Counted from the stretch's first letter, positions 26,594-35,695 are shown. The stretch is DNA of 64,000 bases from a bacterium (GCA_030425045.1 JAUHVL010000007.1:62001-126000); one strand, 5' to 3'. The notes: generated by a model from the sequence alone, not told the origin. Translations and numbers: made by a program.

Positions 26594-27502
26594 ATGGAAT
26601 GGAAATTTGCCTTATTAATTATTCTAGGTGTTTTTGTTATTGAATACCTACATGTAAAGATTGATTCATTTTTTAAATCTAAAGCAGCAGATAAGGAGCT
26701 GTCTTATTATATTTATTTATACACTACAGCTTTGGAGAAATTGAGATCATCAGAAGAGATATGGGCCATTGAAATGGAATATGAGTCATGCTGCGAACTA
26801 GATTCAAAACTGGGAGAATGTGTAGATAAATATAGTAGCATGAAAAATGTTTATCTACACGAGTTGAAATCATATAAACAGTTTAAAGAAGTATATTTTC
26901 AGGAAAGCCATGTACTGAAGAAGTACAAGTTTATTTATCAAAACAAATTAAAAAAAATATTTTTAACAAAGGACATGAGTGATCTTGCTTGGATACTTAG
27001 ACAAGAGGAGGGCGACGGGTTATTCAATTTACTTTTGAAACTACTTGTTCAATCACTTCCTCATGTAAAAAGTGAAATGCCGGGTGTATATGTTTGTGAC
27101 GCTATTAAAAATAGGTGCTCAGCTCATCAGGAAAATATTACAGTTGGCCTACTCCTACTAGGGGGAGTGGCGATTTCTTTCAGCACAGATTCACAATCTA
27201 CGGGAGCTTTTTTTGCAACTTATAAGATTAATGTGAATAACGTTCCGTTTGTGGCCTACAACTCTAGAAGAGGAATATCTGGACGTTTTTATGGAAAGAC
27301 TAGACACGATGATCAGCTTAGCGAGTTTATTCAATTTATGAAAGAACTAGTCTCTGTTAACGAGGGATGGAATATTTCTGTAAAATGGCGAGAGTCATCT
27401 ATTTCTTATGGCTTAGACAAGGGTACCCAGGCTAAGAGTTTTGTTGAAGTAATAAGTGATATGTCAGATAGAATTCAGCAAAAAGTGAGGCTTACCGTAT
27501 GA
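26594..27502 (+). CDS. Membrane-anchored protein, unknown function
   Basis: 302 residues from the ATG at 26594 (GGAG at 26582). One N-terminal membrane helix (FALLIILGVFVIEYLHV), a coiled-coil region, then a C-terminal domain with a hydrophobic strand pair (TVGLLLLGGVAISF). No recognised family. Its end overlaps the next start by 4 bases (ATGA), so it is the head of the operon 26594-29233. Confidence 0.7.
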   Translation: MEWKFALLIILGVFVIEYLHVKIDSFFKSKAADKELSYYIYLYTTALEKLRSSEEIWAIEMEYESCCELDSKLGECVDKYSSMKNVYLHELKSYKQFKEVYFQESHVLKKYKFIYQNKLKKIFLTKDMSDLAWILRQEEGDGLFNLLLKLLVQSLPHVKSEMPGVYVCDAIKNRCSAHQENITVGLLLLGGVAISFSTDSQSTGAFFATYKINVNNVPFVAYNSRRGISGRFYGKTRHDDQLSEFIQFMKELVSVNEGWNISVKWRESSISYGLDKGTQAKSFVEVISDMSDRIQQKVRLTV

Positions 27503-28521
27503 GGGTGATAGTATTAATAGCGGCACTAGTTGTGAACTTTGCTACAGGTAATGATGAAAGTCGTAACCCTATTAAAATATTGAGTGAAGCTTCAGAAGCA
27601 ATAGATACGAAAGTAATCGGTAGAAGTAAATTGGTAGGATTTGAAAATATTAATCCAGTAGATACTGCAACCGGAATTGAAGAAGAGAATGATGGGGGGA
27701 CTGATTTCTATAGCTATATTGGAATTAAATGTAATGAATCAAGGGACGAAAGTAGCTGTTTTTGTAGAATTGGTGATGTTCTAAAATCAAGATCAATGGA
27801 TATAAAGTATTTATTAGATCAAGTTAAGACGATTGAAGATGAGTGCTTTAGTGATGATAAAGATGAGAGTGGGGGCAGTTTTTCAGATAAGCTTATGGAA
27901 ATTAAACTAATTGGTGCAATGGTAAATGAAGATGATAGTTATGTCAGAGAGCTTGGTATTGACTTGTGTGGTGAAGGACTAATAGATTCCTGCCTCGTAA
28001 TTTCCAATTATGTTAATACGCACTTGTACTTGTTAGATGAGTTTAGGGGAATAGCTCATGATGCTTGCATATCTGGGAAGTCGAATTTATGTAATTTGAT
28101 AGGATTCTTGGAGCTCTCAGAGGAAAATAAAGAACAAGGAAAAAGGTTTTTCGAAATTGCTTGTAACATGAAAAATTATCATGGTTGTGCATTTGCTGGT
28201 GAGGAAAATATTGAAAACGGTGAGATTATTAAGGGAAGCGATCAAATTTTTAAAAGTTGCTCTGGTGGCTCAAAATTTGGATGTGAGATGCTTGATGGTA
28301 CATTATCTTTACACGTTAAATGTGATTTAAAAAAAGATGGTACTCGTAATATTGTTGAAAGGATAAAGGATTTGGGAATAAACATGGTGGAGATTGAGGG
28401 GGGAGAAAGTATCTTCGCTCTGCATTTTAATTCTTATGATAAAGTAAAAGAATTTCTTAACTCAAATTTCACAATCGAGGAAGATGTCTGTTTCGAAATA
28501 GTAGAGTTAGAGTATGAATAA
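27499..28521 (+). CDS. Exported Sel1-like repeat protein
   Basis: 340 residues with a signal peptide (ends near FATG). The middle (about residues 150-260) has Cys-paired Sel1-like repeats (DACISGKSNLCNLIGFLELS, FEIACNMKNYHGCAFAGEEN), as in the protein at 24675. Overlaps the previous and next genes by a few bases. Possibly a partner or immunity-type protein for the nuclease encoded next, but this is only positional. Confidence 0.72.
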   Translation: MRVIVLIAALVVNFATGNDESRNPIKILSEASEAIDTKVIGRSKLVGFENINPVDTATGIEEENDGGTDFYSYIGIKCNESRDESSCFCRIGDVLKSRSMDIKYLLDQVKTIEDECFSDDKDESGGSFSDKLMEIKLIGAMVNEDDSYVRELGIDLCGEGLIDSCLVISNYVNTHLYLLDEFRGIAHDACISGKSNLCNLIGFLELSEENKEQGKRFFEIACNMKNYHGCAFAGEENIENGEIIKGSDQIFKSCSGGSKFGCEMLDGTLSLHVKCDLKKDGTRNIVERIKDLGINMVEIEGGESIFALHFNSYDKVKEFLNSNFTIEEDVCFEIVELEYE

Positions 28522-29233
28522 TGTAATGGTGCTACATCTTGTATATTTAATTTTTTTTGGTAGTGATCTTTTTGCTCATCCAGGAAGAACTTCTAGAGAT
28601 GGATGTCATGTTTGTAAAACGAATTGTTTGAAGTATGGTGTTAGAGAGGGGGTAAGACATTCGCACGATGGAAAAACGTGCATTGGGAAGAAATCAGGTA
28701 GTTCTAAAGTTCCGACAACCGAGAAAAGATTAGAAAAAAAACGATACTCCCGAAAGTATTTCAAGCACTGGATAGACGTAGATGGCGATTGCCAAAATAC
28801 TAGAGATGAATTGCTTCTTTCGTGGAGTGAAGCTCCGGTGAAATTTCAGACAAAAAGAAGATGTAAGGTTGTTTCAGGAAGATGGAAAGATTTTTATTAT
28901 AACGAAGTGATTCTAGATGCTTCGTTGATTGACGTAGATCATATAGTTCCATTGAAAAATGCTTGGGAGTCTGGGGCAAACAAGTGGTCAGATAGGATAA
29001 GAATCGATTTTGCGAATGATTATGATAATTTAGTTGTTACAAATAGATCATATAACAGATCGAAGGGGTCGCAAACGCCTTTAACTTGGAGTCCTATTGA
29101 TCGTAGTTATTATTGTAAATATCTAAATAGATGGATAGAAATAAAGAAAAAATACGAGTTAGAAATTGATCCTAAAATTATTAAATTTTATAAATTAGCC
29201 AAATGCAGAACACAAATTAAGATTGATTTATAG
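28514..29233 (+). CDS. Secreted HNH (DUF1524/GmrSD-type) nuclease
   Basis: 239 residues with a signal peptide. After it come AHPGRTSRDGCHVC...RHSHDG (Cys/His-rich entry domain) and then the HNH core: VDHIVPLKNAWESGA (catalytic His, about residues 141-155) and FANDYDNLVVTNRSYNRSKG (Asn/His-equivalent part, about residues 168-187), ending in YYCKYLNRWIEIKKKYEL. This is the form of secreted DUF1524 nucleases. Expected to degrade DNA outside the cytoplasm. Last gene of the 26594-29233 operon. Confidence 0.88.
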   Translation: MNNVMVLHLVYLIFFGSDLFAHPGRTSRDGCHVCKTNCLKYGVREGVRHSHDGKTCIGKKSGSSKVPTTEKRLEKKRYSRKYFKHWIDVDGDCQNTRDELLLSWSEAPVKFQTKRRCKVVSGRWKDFYYNEVILDASLIDVDHIVPLKNAWESGANKWSDRIRIDFANDYDNLVVTNRSYNRSKGSQTPLTWSPIDRSYYCKYLNRWIEIKKKYELEIDPKIIKFYKLAKCRTQIKIDL

Positions 29234-29281
29234 AGTGAATTTAAAATAGCTAATATATCAATTGTAAAATTAGAGTTTTAA

Positions 29282-29443
29282 ATGAATTTCTTGGGTAACA
29301 ATTATGCTTTCAAAAGGTATAGGGCCTATCACGGTTATGTCTATGGTGGGCTGGAAAAATTTGAAAATGATGCAGATTTAAATCAGAAAGCCGGGTATCC
29401 ATATATAAGGTTTTACAGAGAAATTAAACTTTTTATAACTTAG
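29282..29443 (+). CDS. Possible 53-residue protein or gene remnant
   Basis: A short frame (starts MNFLGNNYAFKRYRAYHGYV, rich in Tyr/aromatics) with no good ribosome site. It may be a remnant. The rest of 29234-29644 shows only imperfect repeats (TTTACTAA twice) and the leader of the next gene. Confidence 0.3.
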   Translation: MNFLGNNYAFKRYRAYHGYVYGGLEKFENDADLNQKAGYPYIRFYREIKLFIT

Positions 29444-29644
29444 GTTTTTAAGTAATCTTGACACTAATTTACTAAATGGATAGCCTGAGATGGGTTGGAC
29501 AGAAGCCTTGCGTCTGCGCACTAAAACTTTCGATCGAGTACTGTCGCTGAGCTAGTATTTACTAATTCATGATAAACTAAACATCACTCATAGATGTTTT
29601 GGAGCAGGCGACGAAACATAGGTGAGTAAAAATGTGAGGTTTAT

Positions 29645-30352
29645 ATGAACAATTCATCCCTTGTTTCACCATCTTTTCTTAAGCAAAAAGCGCGACAAAT
29701 TAAAAGGGAACATTCCTTAACTCAGAGTCAAGCCCTTGACGAAGCAGCCAAGGAGATTGGTTTCATCAATTACAAAAACTATCTCAATATTTTAGAGAAG
29801 AATCGCAAGAAAGCTAAGTTAACAAGAAATGATCTTTTGGAGAGTATAATTTCTGAGACTGAAAATTCAAAAAAATTGGGCTTAATAACTACTTTTTTGG
29901 AAAATTACGAATTTTCAATGAATGAATTATTAGAAATACTTAGCCAATTTCAGCAATCAAGTGAGCTAGTACAAGTTATATGTGAAAAAGCATCCTTAAA
30001 TTACAAAATACAATCTTCACTTTTAAATTATTTTATTGAGTGCAAAACAGATGTACAGGCTCTTCCATTAAGAGAACACTTCGTTGCAAAAGAAGTAACA
30101 GTAAAAAATTTAATATATAGCTTAAATGGTAAAAAAATCCATGTAGAAGGTGATTATGATATAGCCTTTGAATTCGAGTTTGAAGTACCTGAAGAACATA
30201 AGCAACTTCCTCATTTTTATCGTGATCCCATGTTTGGTGAATTTGAAGCAACAGTTGATGTAGATGATAATGTCATTATTGATGATCCAAGTATTGGTGA
30301 GGAGCTTGATAATACATTGTTTGTGGGTAGCTTTAAGTTAGTTGATAAATGA
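29645..30352 (+). CDS. Hypothetical protein with plasmid-type N-terminal helical domain
   Basis: 235 residues. The first 60 (SFLKQKARQIKREHSLTQSQ...AAKEIGFINYKNYL) resemble the helical domain seen at the start of many plasmid/mobile-element proteins. The middle is helical and the C-terminal 80 residues are acidic and beta-rich (VDVDDNVIIDDPSIGEEL). GTGAGG ribosome site. Function unknown. Confidence 0.68.
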   Translation: MNNSSLVSPSFLKQKARQIKREHSLTQSQALDEAAKEIGFINYKNYLNILEKNRKKAKLTRNDLLESIISETENSKKLGLITTFLENYEFSMNELLEILSQFQQSSELVQVICEKASLNYKIQSSLLNYFIECKTDVQALPLREHFVAKEVTVKNLIYSLNGKKIHVEGDYDIAFEFEFEVPEEHKQLPHFYRDPMFGEFEATVDVDDNVIIDDPSIGEELDNTLFVGSFKLVDK

Positions 30353-30371
30353 ACTTGAAACTTTTTAAAGC

Positions 30372-30667
30372 TTGTTGGTTGGAGTTGTATCTGATTCTTT
30401 ATTTTTGTACCGATTTTTTGAAGTCGTAACATCAACTACTTCAATGCTTAGGCTTAAAGAAGCATTTGAAAAATCAAATCTAAAGTATCGTTCATTGCAT
30501 TGTTGTAGACATAGCAGAGGGACGTTCCTGCATAAAAAACTGGAGATAAGGAGCTTACGATGCAATGGCTTGGATACGCTAGTGAAAAAGTGCATAATAA
30601 ATATATTCATACTTATGAAAGATTGATGAGAGAGATTAAGGCAAAGGATATGAACTGGGATGAATAG
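30372..30667 (+). pseudogene. Tyrosine recombinase (integrase) C-terminal remnant, frameshifted
   Basis: One frame encodes RLKEAFEKSNLKYRSLHCCR and HSRGTFLHKK (the H-x-x-R box), and a different frame from about 30536 continues with GDKELTMQWLGYASEKVHNK followed by YIHTYERL (G-x-x-x box and catalytic Tyr) up to TAG at 30665. Joining the frames restores the end of a phage-type integrase, so one small indel near 30533-30542 broke it. The N-terminal two thirds of the gene are missing. It marks an older mobile-element end. Confidence 0.78.
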
Positions 30668-30724
30668 AATAATTGTTTTATATGTATCCAGTACTAATAA
30701 TAGTAAAAAGATTTTGGAAAAAGA

Positions 30725-32671
30725 ATGCCGAAAATATATAAGCTAGAAGATTTACAAGCGGTTGCAAAGAGTAGACAGGGTAAATGCATTTCTAAAAAAT
30801 ATTTAGGTGCGAGAGAGAAACATAGATGGGAGTGTGTTGAAGGGCATGTTTGGGAGGCAACACCAAGCCCGATAATTAACAAAGGTGTTTGGTGTCCTGA
30901 GTGTGCAAAAGAGATTCGAAGACAGAAAAAGAAAAAGTATAGTATCGAAGACATGAAAAAAATTGCCTTAGAAAGGGGAGGAAAATGTCTATCCAAAAAA
31001 ATGTTAAATACCCAAGAAAAACTATTTTGGATATGTTCTAAGGGCCATAAGTGGAAAACTTCATCAAGCAGTATTTTACGAGGCTCTTGGTGTAAGAAAT
31101 GCTTTTATGAAGGTGTTGCCGGCCAATATCATAAAAAAGATATAGAAGATGCACATCTTTTGGCAAAAGAAATGAAAGGGGTCTGTCTATCAAAAGAGTA
31201 TATAAACTCGAAAGGGTTGCTGCATTGGAAATGTCAAATGGGGCATACATGGGAAGCATCCTATGGGGCAATTTCATCGGGTCGTTGGTGCCCAGCATGC
31301 GCGAATCTAAAAAAGTCGAAAAAACAAATAAAATACACCATTCGAGACATGAACGATCTTGCATCTAATCGAGGAGGATGTTGTGTTTCTAAAAGATATA
31401 TTAACTCTAGAACAAAGTTAAGTTGGATGTGTTCAAATGGTCACACATGGGAGGCAACACCAGCAAATATTAAAACAGGTTATTGGTGTCCTTACTGTAA
31501 CGATTTAATTGGTGAAACACTTTGTCGAGTAATTCTGGAAAAAATATTTAAGAAGAATTTTATAAAAACTAAACCAACATGGTTAGTAAATAGTCGTTCA
31601 AATAGAATGGAACTAGATGGCTTCTGTGAAGAGTTGGGCTTGGCATTTGAGCACCATGGAAGACAGCATTATATAAAATCATATTATGCCAAGACCGATC
31701 GTGAACTAGAATTGCGAAAAAAAGAGGATAAGTTAAAAGAAAAAATATGCAAAAAGAATAATGTAATATTACTGATTATACCAGAGGTTGGTCATCTTAT
31801 TGAGATTGATTCACTATATGATTATATTGTAAATGCTCTGAAGGCTTTTGATGTAAAAATTCCCAAGCATGATAATTTTAAATATTCCAAGTTGGATGTA
31901 TATAAAAATGCTCAAATAATGGAAGCTCAAGGTGTTGCGGTTGAAAGAGGTGGAAAATTTATTTCTACTATCTATATGGGAAGTTCTCGAAAGCATGAAT
32001 GGGAATGTGGCGAAGGGCATAGATGGGAAGCCACTCCATCAAAAATTAAAATGGGACGTTGGTGTCCTAAGTGTGCTGGTAAAGCACCAATAAAGATAGA
32101 GGAAATTAAAGAAGTTGCCAGGCTGAAGGGCGGTGAATGCCTATCGAACTCTATAGTAAATATCAAGAGCAAACTGATTTGGAGATGTGGTAAGGGGCAT
32201 GAATGGAAAGCCTCAGCAAGTCCTATAATTTATAAAGATACTTGGTGTCCTGTTTGTAGTCGAGAGCGACAAGCTGAGCGTCAGCGTGGTTCTATTAAAG
32301 AAATGAAAAAAATTGCAAAAGCACATGGCGGTAAGTGCCTCTCGAAAGAATATGTTACAGCGAGAGTTAAGCTTAGTTGGCAATGTAAAGTTGGCCATAC
32401 TTGGAGCGCAACTCCAAGTGGAATTAAACAAGGAAAATGGTGTCCTAAATGTCGAGGTTTGGGGTTTTCTCAGAAAGAAATGCTGGGACAGATGCAAGAG
32501 TTAGCAAAAAAATATAGTGGAAAATGTTTGTCTAAAAAATATGTAAATAATATAACTCCTTTGAAGTGGACTTGTGAGAGTGGCCATGTTTGGAAGGCTA
32601 ACCCTAAGAATATAAAGAAAGGTTCATGGTGTCCGACATGTGCAAAAAATAAAGCAATAAAAAGAAGTTAG
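30725..32671 (+). CDS. Eight-zinc-ribbon protein with central PD-(D/E)XK/Vsr-like nuclease domain
   Basis: 648 residues. Eight copies of a module with pattern W-x-C-x3-H-x-W-x-A...W-C-P-x-C (for example WECVEGHVWEATPSPI...WCPEC) are arranged four before and four after a unique domain at about residues 258-385. That domain has RMELDGFCEELGLAFEHHGR-QHY and a later KEKICKKNNVILLIIPEVGH, the usual E-L-D...A-F-E-x-x-G-x-Q-H-Y signature of Vsr/very-short-patch-like and homing-type nucleases. Probably a DNA-binding endonuclease of mobile DNA. The 4+4 symmetry is unusual. Confidence 0.85.
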   Translation: MPKIYKLEDLQAVAKSRQGKCISKKYLGAREKHRWECVEGHVWEATPSPIINKGVWCPECAKEIRRQKKKKYSIEDMKKIALERGGKCLSKKMLNTQEKLFWICSKGHKWKTSSSSILRGSWCKKCFYEGVAGQYHKKDIEDAHLLAKEMKGVCLSKEYINSKGLLHWKCQMGHTWEASYGAISSGRWCPACANLKKSKKQIKYTIRDMNDLASNRGGCCVSKRYINSRTKLSWMCSNGHTWEATPANIKTGYWCPYCNDLIGETLCRVILEKIFKKNFIKTKPTWLVNSRSNRMELDGFCEELGLAFEHHGRQHYIKSYYAKTDRELELRKKEDKLKEKICKKNNVILLIIPEVGHLIEIDSLYDYIVNALKAFDVKIPKHDNFKYSKLDVYKNAQIMEAQGVAVERGGKFISTIYMGSSRKHEWECGEGHRWEATPSKIKMGRWCPKCAGKAPIKIEEIKEVARLKGGECLSNSIVNIKSKLIWRCGKGHEWKASASPIIYKDTWCPVCSRERQAERQRGSIKEMKKIAKAHGGKCLSKEYVTARVKLSWQCKVGHTWSATPSGIKQGKWCPKCRGLGFSQKEMLGQMQELAKKYSGKCLSKKYVNNITPLKWTCESGHVWKANPKNIKKGSWCPTCAKNKAIKRS

Positions 32672-32856
32672 GGGAACAATGATAGAGATATGTAGTGATT
32701 TATAGGTAAATATAAAGTTGGTGATAACATAAATTACAATTGTGAGATCCTAAGACCTTTTCTAATTGTATCTAAGGAGGTCGATTGTTCAGATATTGAT
32801 GTGATTATTAATGAATTGTTAGAGCTTAGAAGACAATAAAAATTTGTGGCTTCTTA

Positions 32857-34224
32857 TTAATTTGAATTAAGGTACCATGCAGGTTGTCTTTTTGTTGCTT
32901 TTCCTCCATTTTCTGCGAATTTGAAAAAGATGTTTCTCTTTTTTAATGAGTCAATAAATTTATCATTTTTTGGGCTTTTTAAAACCCAAAGACAGCCTCC
33001 TTTGTCACTCTTGTCAGTATAGCTAATGTCAAATGAATCAAGAGCTTTCTTTGCAGCTTCTATAATTGGCAACTGAGAACTTTTTTCTTTTTCCTCTACA
33101 AGCCATCGAACTACTTTTTCGTAAACATCTTTAACTTCGTTTGCACGATTTTCAATAGGATTCTCACTTATGTAATTTTGGTAGGCCATTTCTTGCATGA
33201 GCCTGATTGAGTCAGCGTTTAGATTCTCAAATGTAAAATGGTAGCGTTTCATAACCTCGGATAATATGGATGGATCAAACTCCACTTGTGCTGTATTACT
33301 CCCTTCGATTTTATTTTTTATATCTTTTACTTTAAGTTTAGAGTAAGTTTTATACTGGCTGTCGCTGATGTAATTTCTGTTTCGTAACTTTACGAGCATT
33401 GCTGAATAGCTCACGGCAAACTTGTCCGAAAGCTTATAGGCTTCTATTTCGGAAATTCCAGACTTAATAAAATTGCCAATTTCTATATCAAGAAATTCAT
33501 TTGGTATTAGAATTTCAGAAGCAAAGCTATCAGCGTCTTTTTCAATTGGTGAAACGTGGCGACCTAGCATTGAAACTGCACTTTTATTATTGGGGTAATG
33601 ACTTAAATAGAAATGTGCAATCTCATGGGCAAGACTAAATCGAATTCTATTGTCAGGTTGGTTGGAGTTTAGAAGGATACCAGCTCCGTTTTCATTATTT
33701 GGATGAATTAAAGCTCCTGATAAATTATTTAGAACTGAAAACTTCACGAAAATATTCATTCTTGAAGCGATATCAAATACATCAACTGGTGCTTTTGTAA
33801 TACCCATCTTCGTCAGTAGCTCTTGCGCGGCAAGTGTAATCACCTCAGTGCTTGATTTATCGGTGATTGTAGATTTAAAAAATTGTTTCTTTTTCTTGAG
33901 TAGTTTTAACTCTTCAAGAAAAAAATTAAGTTCCAGAATATCATTGTTATCCATTTCTTTATTGCTATTTGTGGCTCGCGTATTGAGGTCCGCATACAAT
34001 TCGAAATTTTTGGGAGAGGAGTTGAGCAATTCATCTGGTGTACAAAAAAATAGTTTGCATAAGTTTACAAGTTCGCTGACTTCTATACTTCTTTTACTAT
34101 CTTGGGATTCAAGAGCGGACATTGCACTTTTTGATATTCCCAAAAAGGAAGCAACCGAAGTTTGACTCAACCGAAGCCATTTTCTTCGTTCAGTAATTTT
34201 GGATTTTACAATCTCCATGTCCAT
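32857..34224 (-). CDS. XRE HTH + ImmA/IrrE metallopeptidase regulator
   Basis: 455 residues from the ATG at 34224 (AAGGAG upstream); the frame is open to 34272. Domains: XRE HTH (LSQTSVASFLGISKSAMSAL, about residues 18-37); ImmA/IrrE peptidase with FSLAHEIAHFYLSHY (HExxH zinc site, about residues 205-219); a KFAVSYSAMLVKLRNRN segment; and a C-terminal module with GGCLWVLKSP...GGKATKRQPAWY. Such fused proteins cleave or replace repressors and control ICE or phage genes. It is divergent from the ubiquitin-like operon, across a dyad operator. The 32672-32856 gap has only a start-less short frame. Confidence 0.88.
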   Translation of the reverse strand: MDMEIVKSKITERRKWLRLSQTSVASFLGISKSAMSALESQDSKRSIEVSELVNLCKLFFCTPDELLNSSPKNFELYADLNTRATNSNKEMDNNDILELNFFLEELKLLKKKKQFFKSTITDKSSTEVITLAAQELLTKMGITKAPVDVFDIASRMNIFVKFSVLNNLSGALIHPNNENGAGILLNSNQPDNRIRFSLAHEIAHFYLSHYPNNKSAVSMLGRHVSPIEKDADSFASEILIPNEFLDIEIGNFIKSGISEIEAYKLSDKFAVSYSAMLVKLRNRNYISDSQYKTYSKLKVKDIKNKIEGSNTAQVEFDPSILSEVMKRYHFTFENLNADSIRLMQEMAYQNYISENPIENRANEVKDVYEKVVRWLVEEKEKSSQLPIIEAAKKALDSFDISYTDKSDKGGCLWVLKSPKNDKFIDSLKKRNIFFKFAENGGKATKRQPAWYLNSN

Positions 34225-34330
34225 TGTGTGTCTACTCCTTAGATAATTAGGCCGACAAGGAATGTCGGTCATAATGTAATTTTAGCAACTTCCAATAAAA
34301 TAGTCAAAATTAATGCATTTTTTATATTTT

Positions 34331-34353
34331 TTATTCCAGAAAATCAGGAATAA
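34331..34353. promoter_or_regulatory. Dyad TTATTCC-N9-GGAATAA, probable operator
   Basis: Perfect 7-bp arms in the divergent intergenic region 34225-34634, about 107 bases upstream of the XRE-ImmA gene. A good place for this regulator to act on both sides. The rest of the gap holds a possible structured leader (CCCTCT...AGAGGG hairpin near 34470) before the plus-strand operon; no convincing gene. Confidence 0.55.
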
Positions 34354-34634
34354 AAAGTTGTTTTACTTTTGTTTTTATGTTTATAATTTTATATTAGCTT
34401 CTGAGAGTATGGAAAGTGATTGATTTTTAAAGCTGGATATACTGTGGAAGTAAAAGAGAAAATAAACCCTCTCCGCAAGAGAAGAGGGCTTTGCCTCGAA
34501 ACAAATTGCTCTGAAGGTCTAATTGAGAACTATATCTTCACAAAGAGCACGAGTTTCGTCAAGGCCATTTTTCAACTCAGGAAGAGGTTACAAACTAACC
34601 CGACCACAAAAGGTCCCTAAGCCGAGGAGGAAAA

Positions 34635-35297
34635 ATGGCTTGTAAGAAATTTGAAGTATCTGTTAACTCAACCAAGGTTTTATTTGAAGATCGTTTTGTA
34701 ACGGCGGCACAAATCATTTCGGCAAGTGGTCAAGATTATGCAGTCATTGAGCAGGTTTTTTCTGGTGGTGAAAGAAAAATCATTCTAAAGGATGAGCAAG
34801 TCGACTTGGGTGCTCCCGGGGTAGAAAGATTTGAAGCTTACTCTGAATGTGATGTTCATTATTTTAATTTGAATAATGAGTTGCGCGCTATCGGAGAGAG
34901 GAATGCCAATGTTCAAGAAATTATTGAGCGCGGTGGAAAATTTCCAGCAAAAGATTTTGCACTTGTTGAAACGATAAGTGATATCGAGAGCATCCTGATT
35001 GACTCAAAAGAAAAAGTAACTTTTGAAAAAGGTTGCAAGAGAAACTTTTTCACTTTTCCAAAAGACCAAGTCTATACCTTCAAAGTAGATAAAGGAAAAT
35101 TTGTGACAGAAAAGACTTCTCTTACTGGGGAAGAAATTTTACTCACTGCTGGTCTCACACCTGTTAATGAGTATGAATTGATTCAGAAGTTCTGTGGCAA
35201 AAAAAGAGAGAGGATTGAACTTGGGGACGTCGTTGACCTAACGGTACCAGGAATTGAAAAATTCGTTTCCATTCCACTGGATCAGCGTGAGGGTTAG
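34635..35297 (+). CDS. Multi-ubiquitin-like protein (three beta-grasp domains)
   Basis: 220 residues that divide into three related beta-grasp units: about 4-70 (KFEVSVNSTKVLFED...GAPGVERFEAY), 72-150 (weaker), and 151-220 (YTFKVDKGKFVTEKTSLTGE...VDLTVPGIEKFVSI). The T-G-E-E-I-L and V-D-L-x-x-P-G-x-E-K-F patterns are those of the prokaryotic Multi_ubiq family. The chain ends in Arg-Glu-Gly, a single terminal glycine, so no pro-peptide has to be removed. GAGGAGG ribosome site at 34625. First gene of a four-gene operon with E2, E1-JAB and DUF6527, so it is probably the conjugated modifier. Confidence 0.9.
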   Translation: MACKKFEVSVNSTKVLFEDRFVTAAQIISASGQDYAVIEQVFSGGERKIILKDEQVDLGAPGVERFEAYSECDVHYFNLNNELRAIGERNANVQEIIERGGKFPAKDFALVETISDIESILIDSKEKVTFEKGCKRNFFTFPKDQVYTFKVDKGKFVTEKTSLTGEEILLTAGLTPVNEYELIQKFCGKKRERIELGDVVDLTVPGIEKFVSIPLDQREG

Positions 35298-35299
35298 CA

Positions 35300-35695
35300 A
35301 TGAGAAGAGAGTTTGAATTACCGGAGTCCGACAAGGCCTTCTTAGAAGGCTTGGGCCATAAATGGGAAACCGTAAGAGAAGGTAATGTTAACCGCCTAGT
35401 GTTAAGGGAGTATCCAGTCTGTGAAGGTTATAATCACAGATTGGTTGACCTATATTTTAGGCTGCTTCCCACTTATCCTGATACTCAGATTGATATGGTG
35501 TACTTCAACCCTCATCTCGTTCGTGTTGATGGTAAACAGATTAAAGCTCTGGCAAATGAAGCTTTCGATGGTATCAATTGGCAGCGGTGGTCACGCCATC
35601 GTACGCCCAAAAACCCTTGGCGTCCTGGAATTGATTGCGTTGAAACTCAACTTGCACTTGTTGATCATTGGTTAAGGAGGGAGTTCAAGCAATGA
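35300..35695 (+). CDS. Prokaryotic E2 family E (ubiquitin-conjugating-like) protein
   Basis: 131 residues with the Prok-E2_E pattern: LPTYPDTQIDMVYFNPHLVR (about residues 56-75), then NWQRWSRHRTPKNPWRPGID (93-112) and ETQLALVDHWLRREF. Cys residues are Cys41 (EYPVCEGY) and Cys113 (RPGIDCVETQL); Cys113 sits where the WRPG-D motif meets the last helix and is a candidate active site, but family E often keeps Asp-rich rather than Cys residues here, so this is uncertain. It starts 2 bases after the modifier gene and its stop overlaps the E1 start (ATGA). Confidence 0.9.
   Translation: MRREFELPESDKAFLEGLGHKWETVREGNVNRLVLREYPVCEGYNHRLVDLYFRLLPTYPDTQIDMVYFNPHLVRVDGKQIKALANEAFDGINWQRWSRHRTPKNPWRPGIDCVETQLALVDHWLRREFKQ

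Noticed and set aside
32700-32840. Short plus-strand frame ending NELLELRRQ before the XRE-ImmA gene
   Set aside because: Looks coding at the end but has no start codon or ribosome site; at most a remnant.
34420-34620. 66-residue plus-strand frame before the ubiquitin-like operon
   Set aside because: No ribosome site, odd composition, and it overlaps the hairpins of the likely leader.
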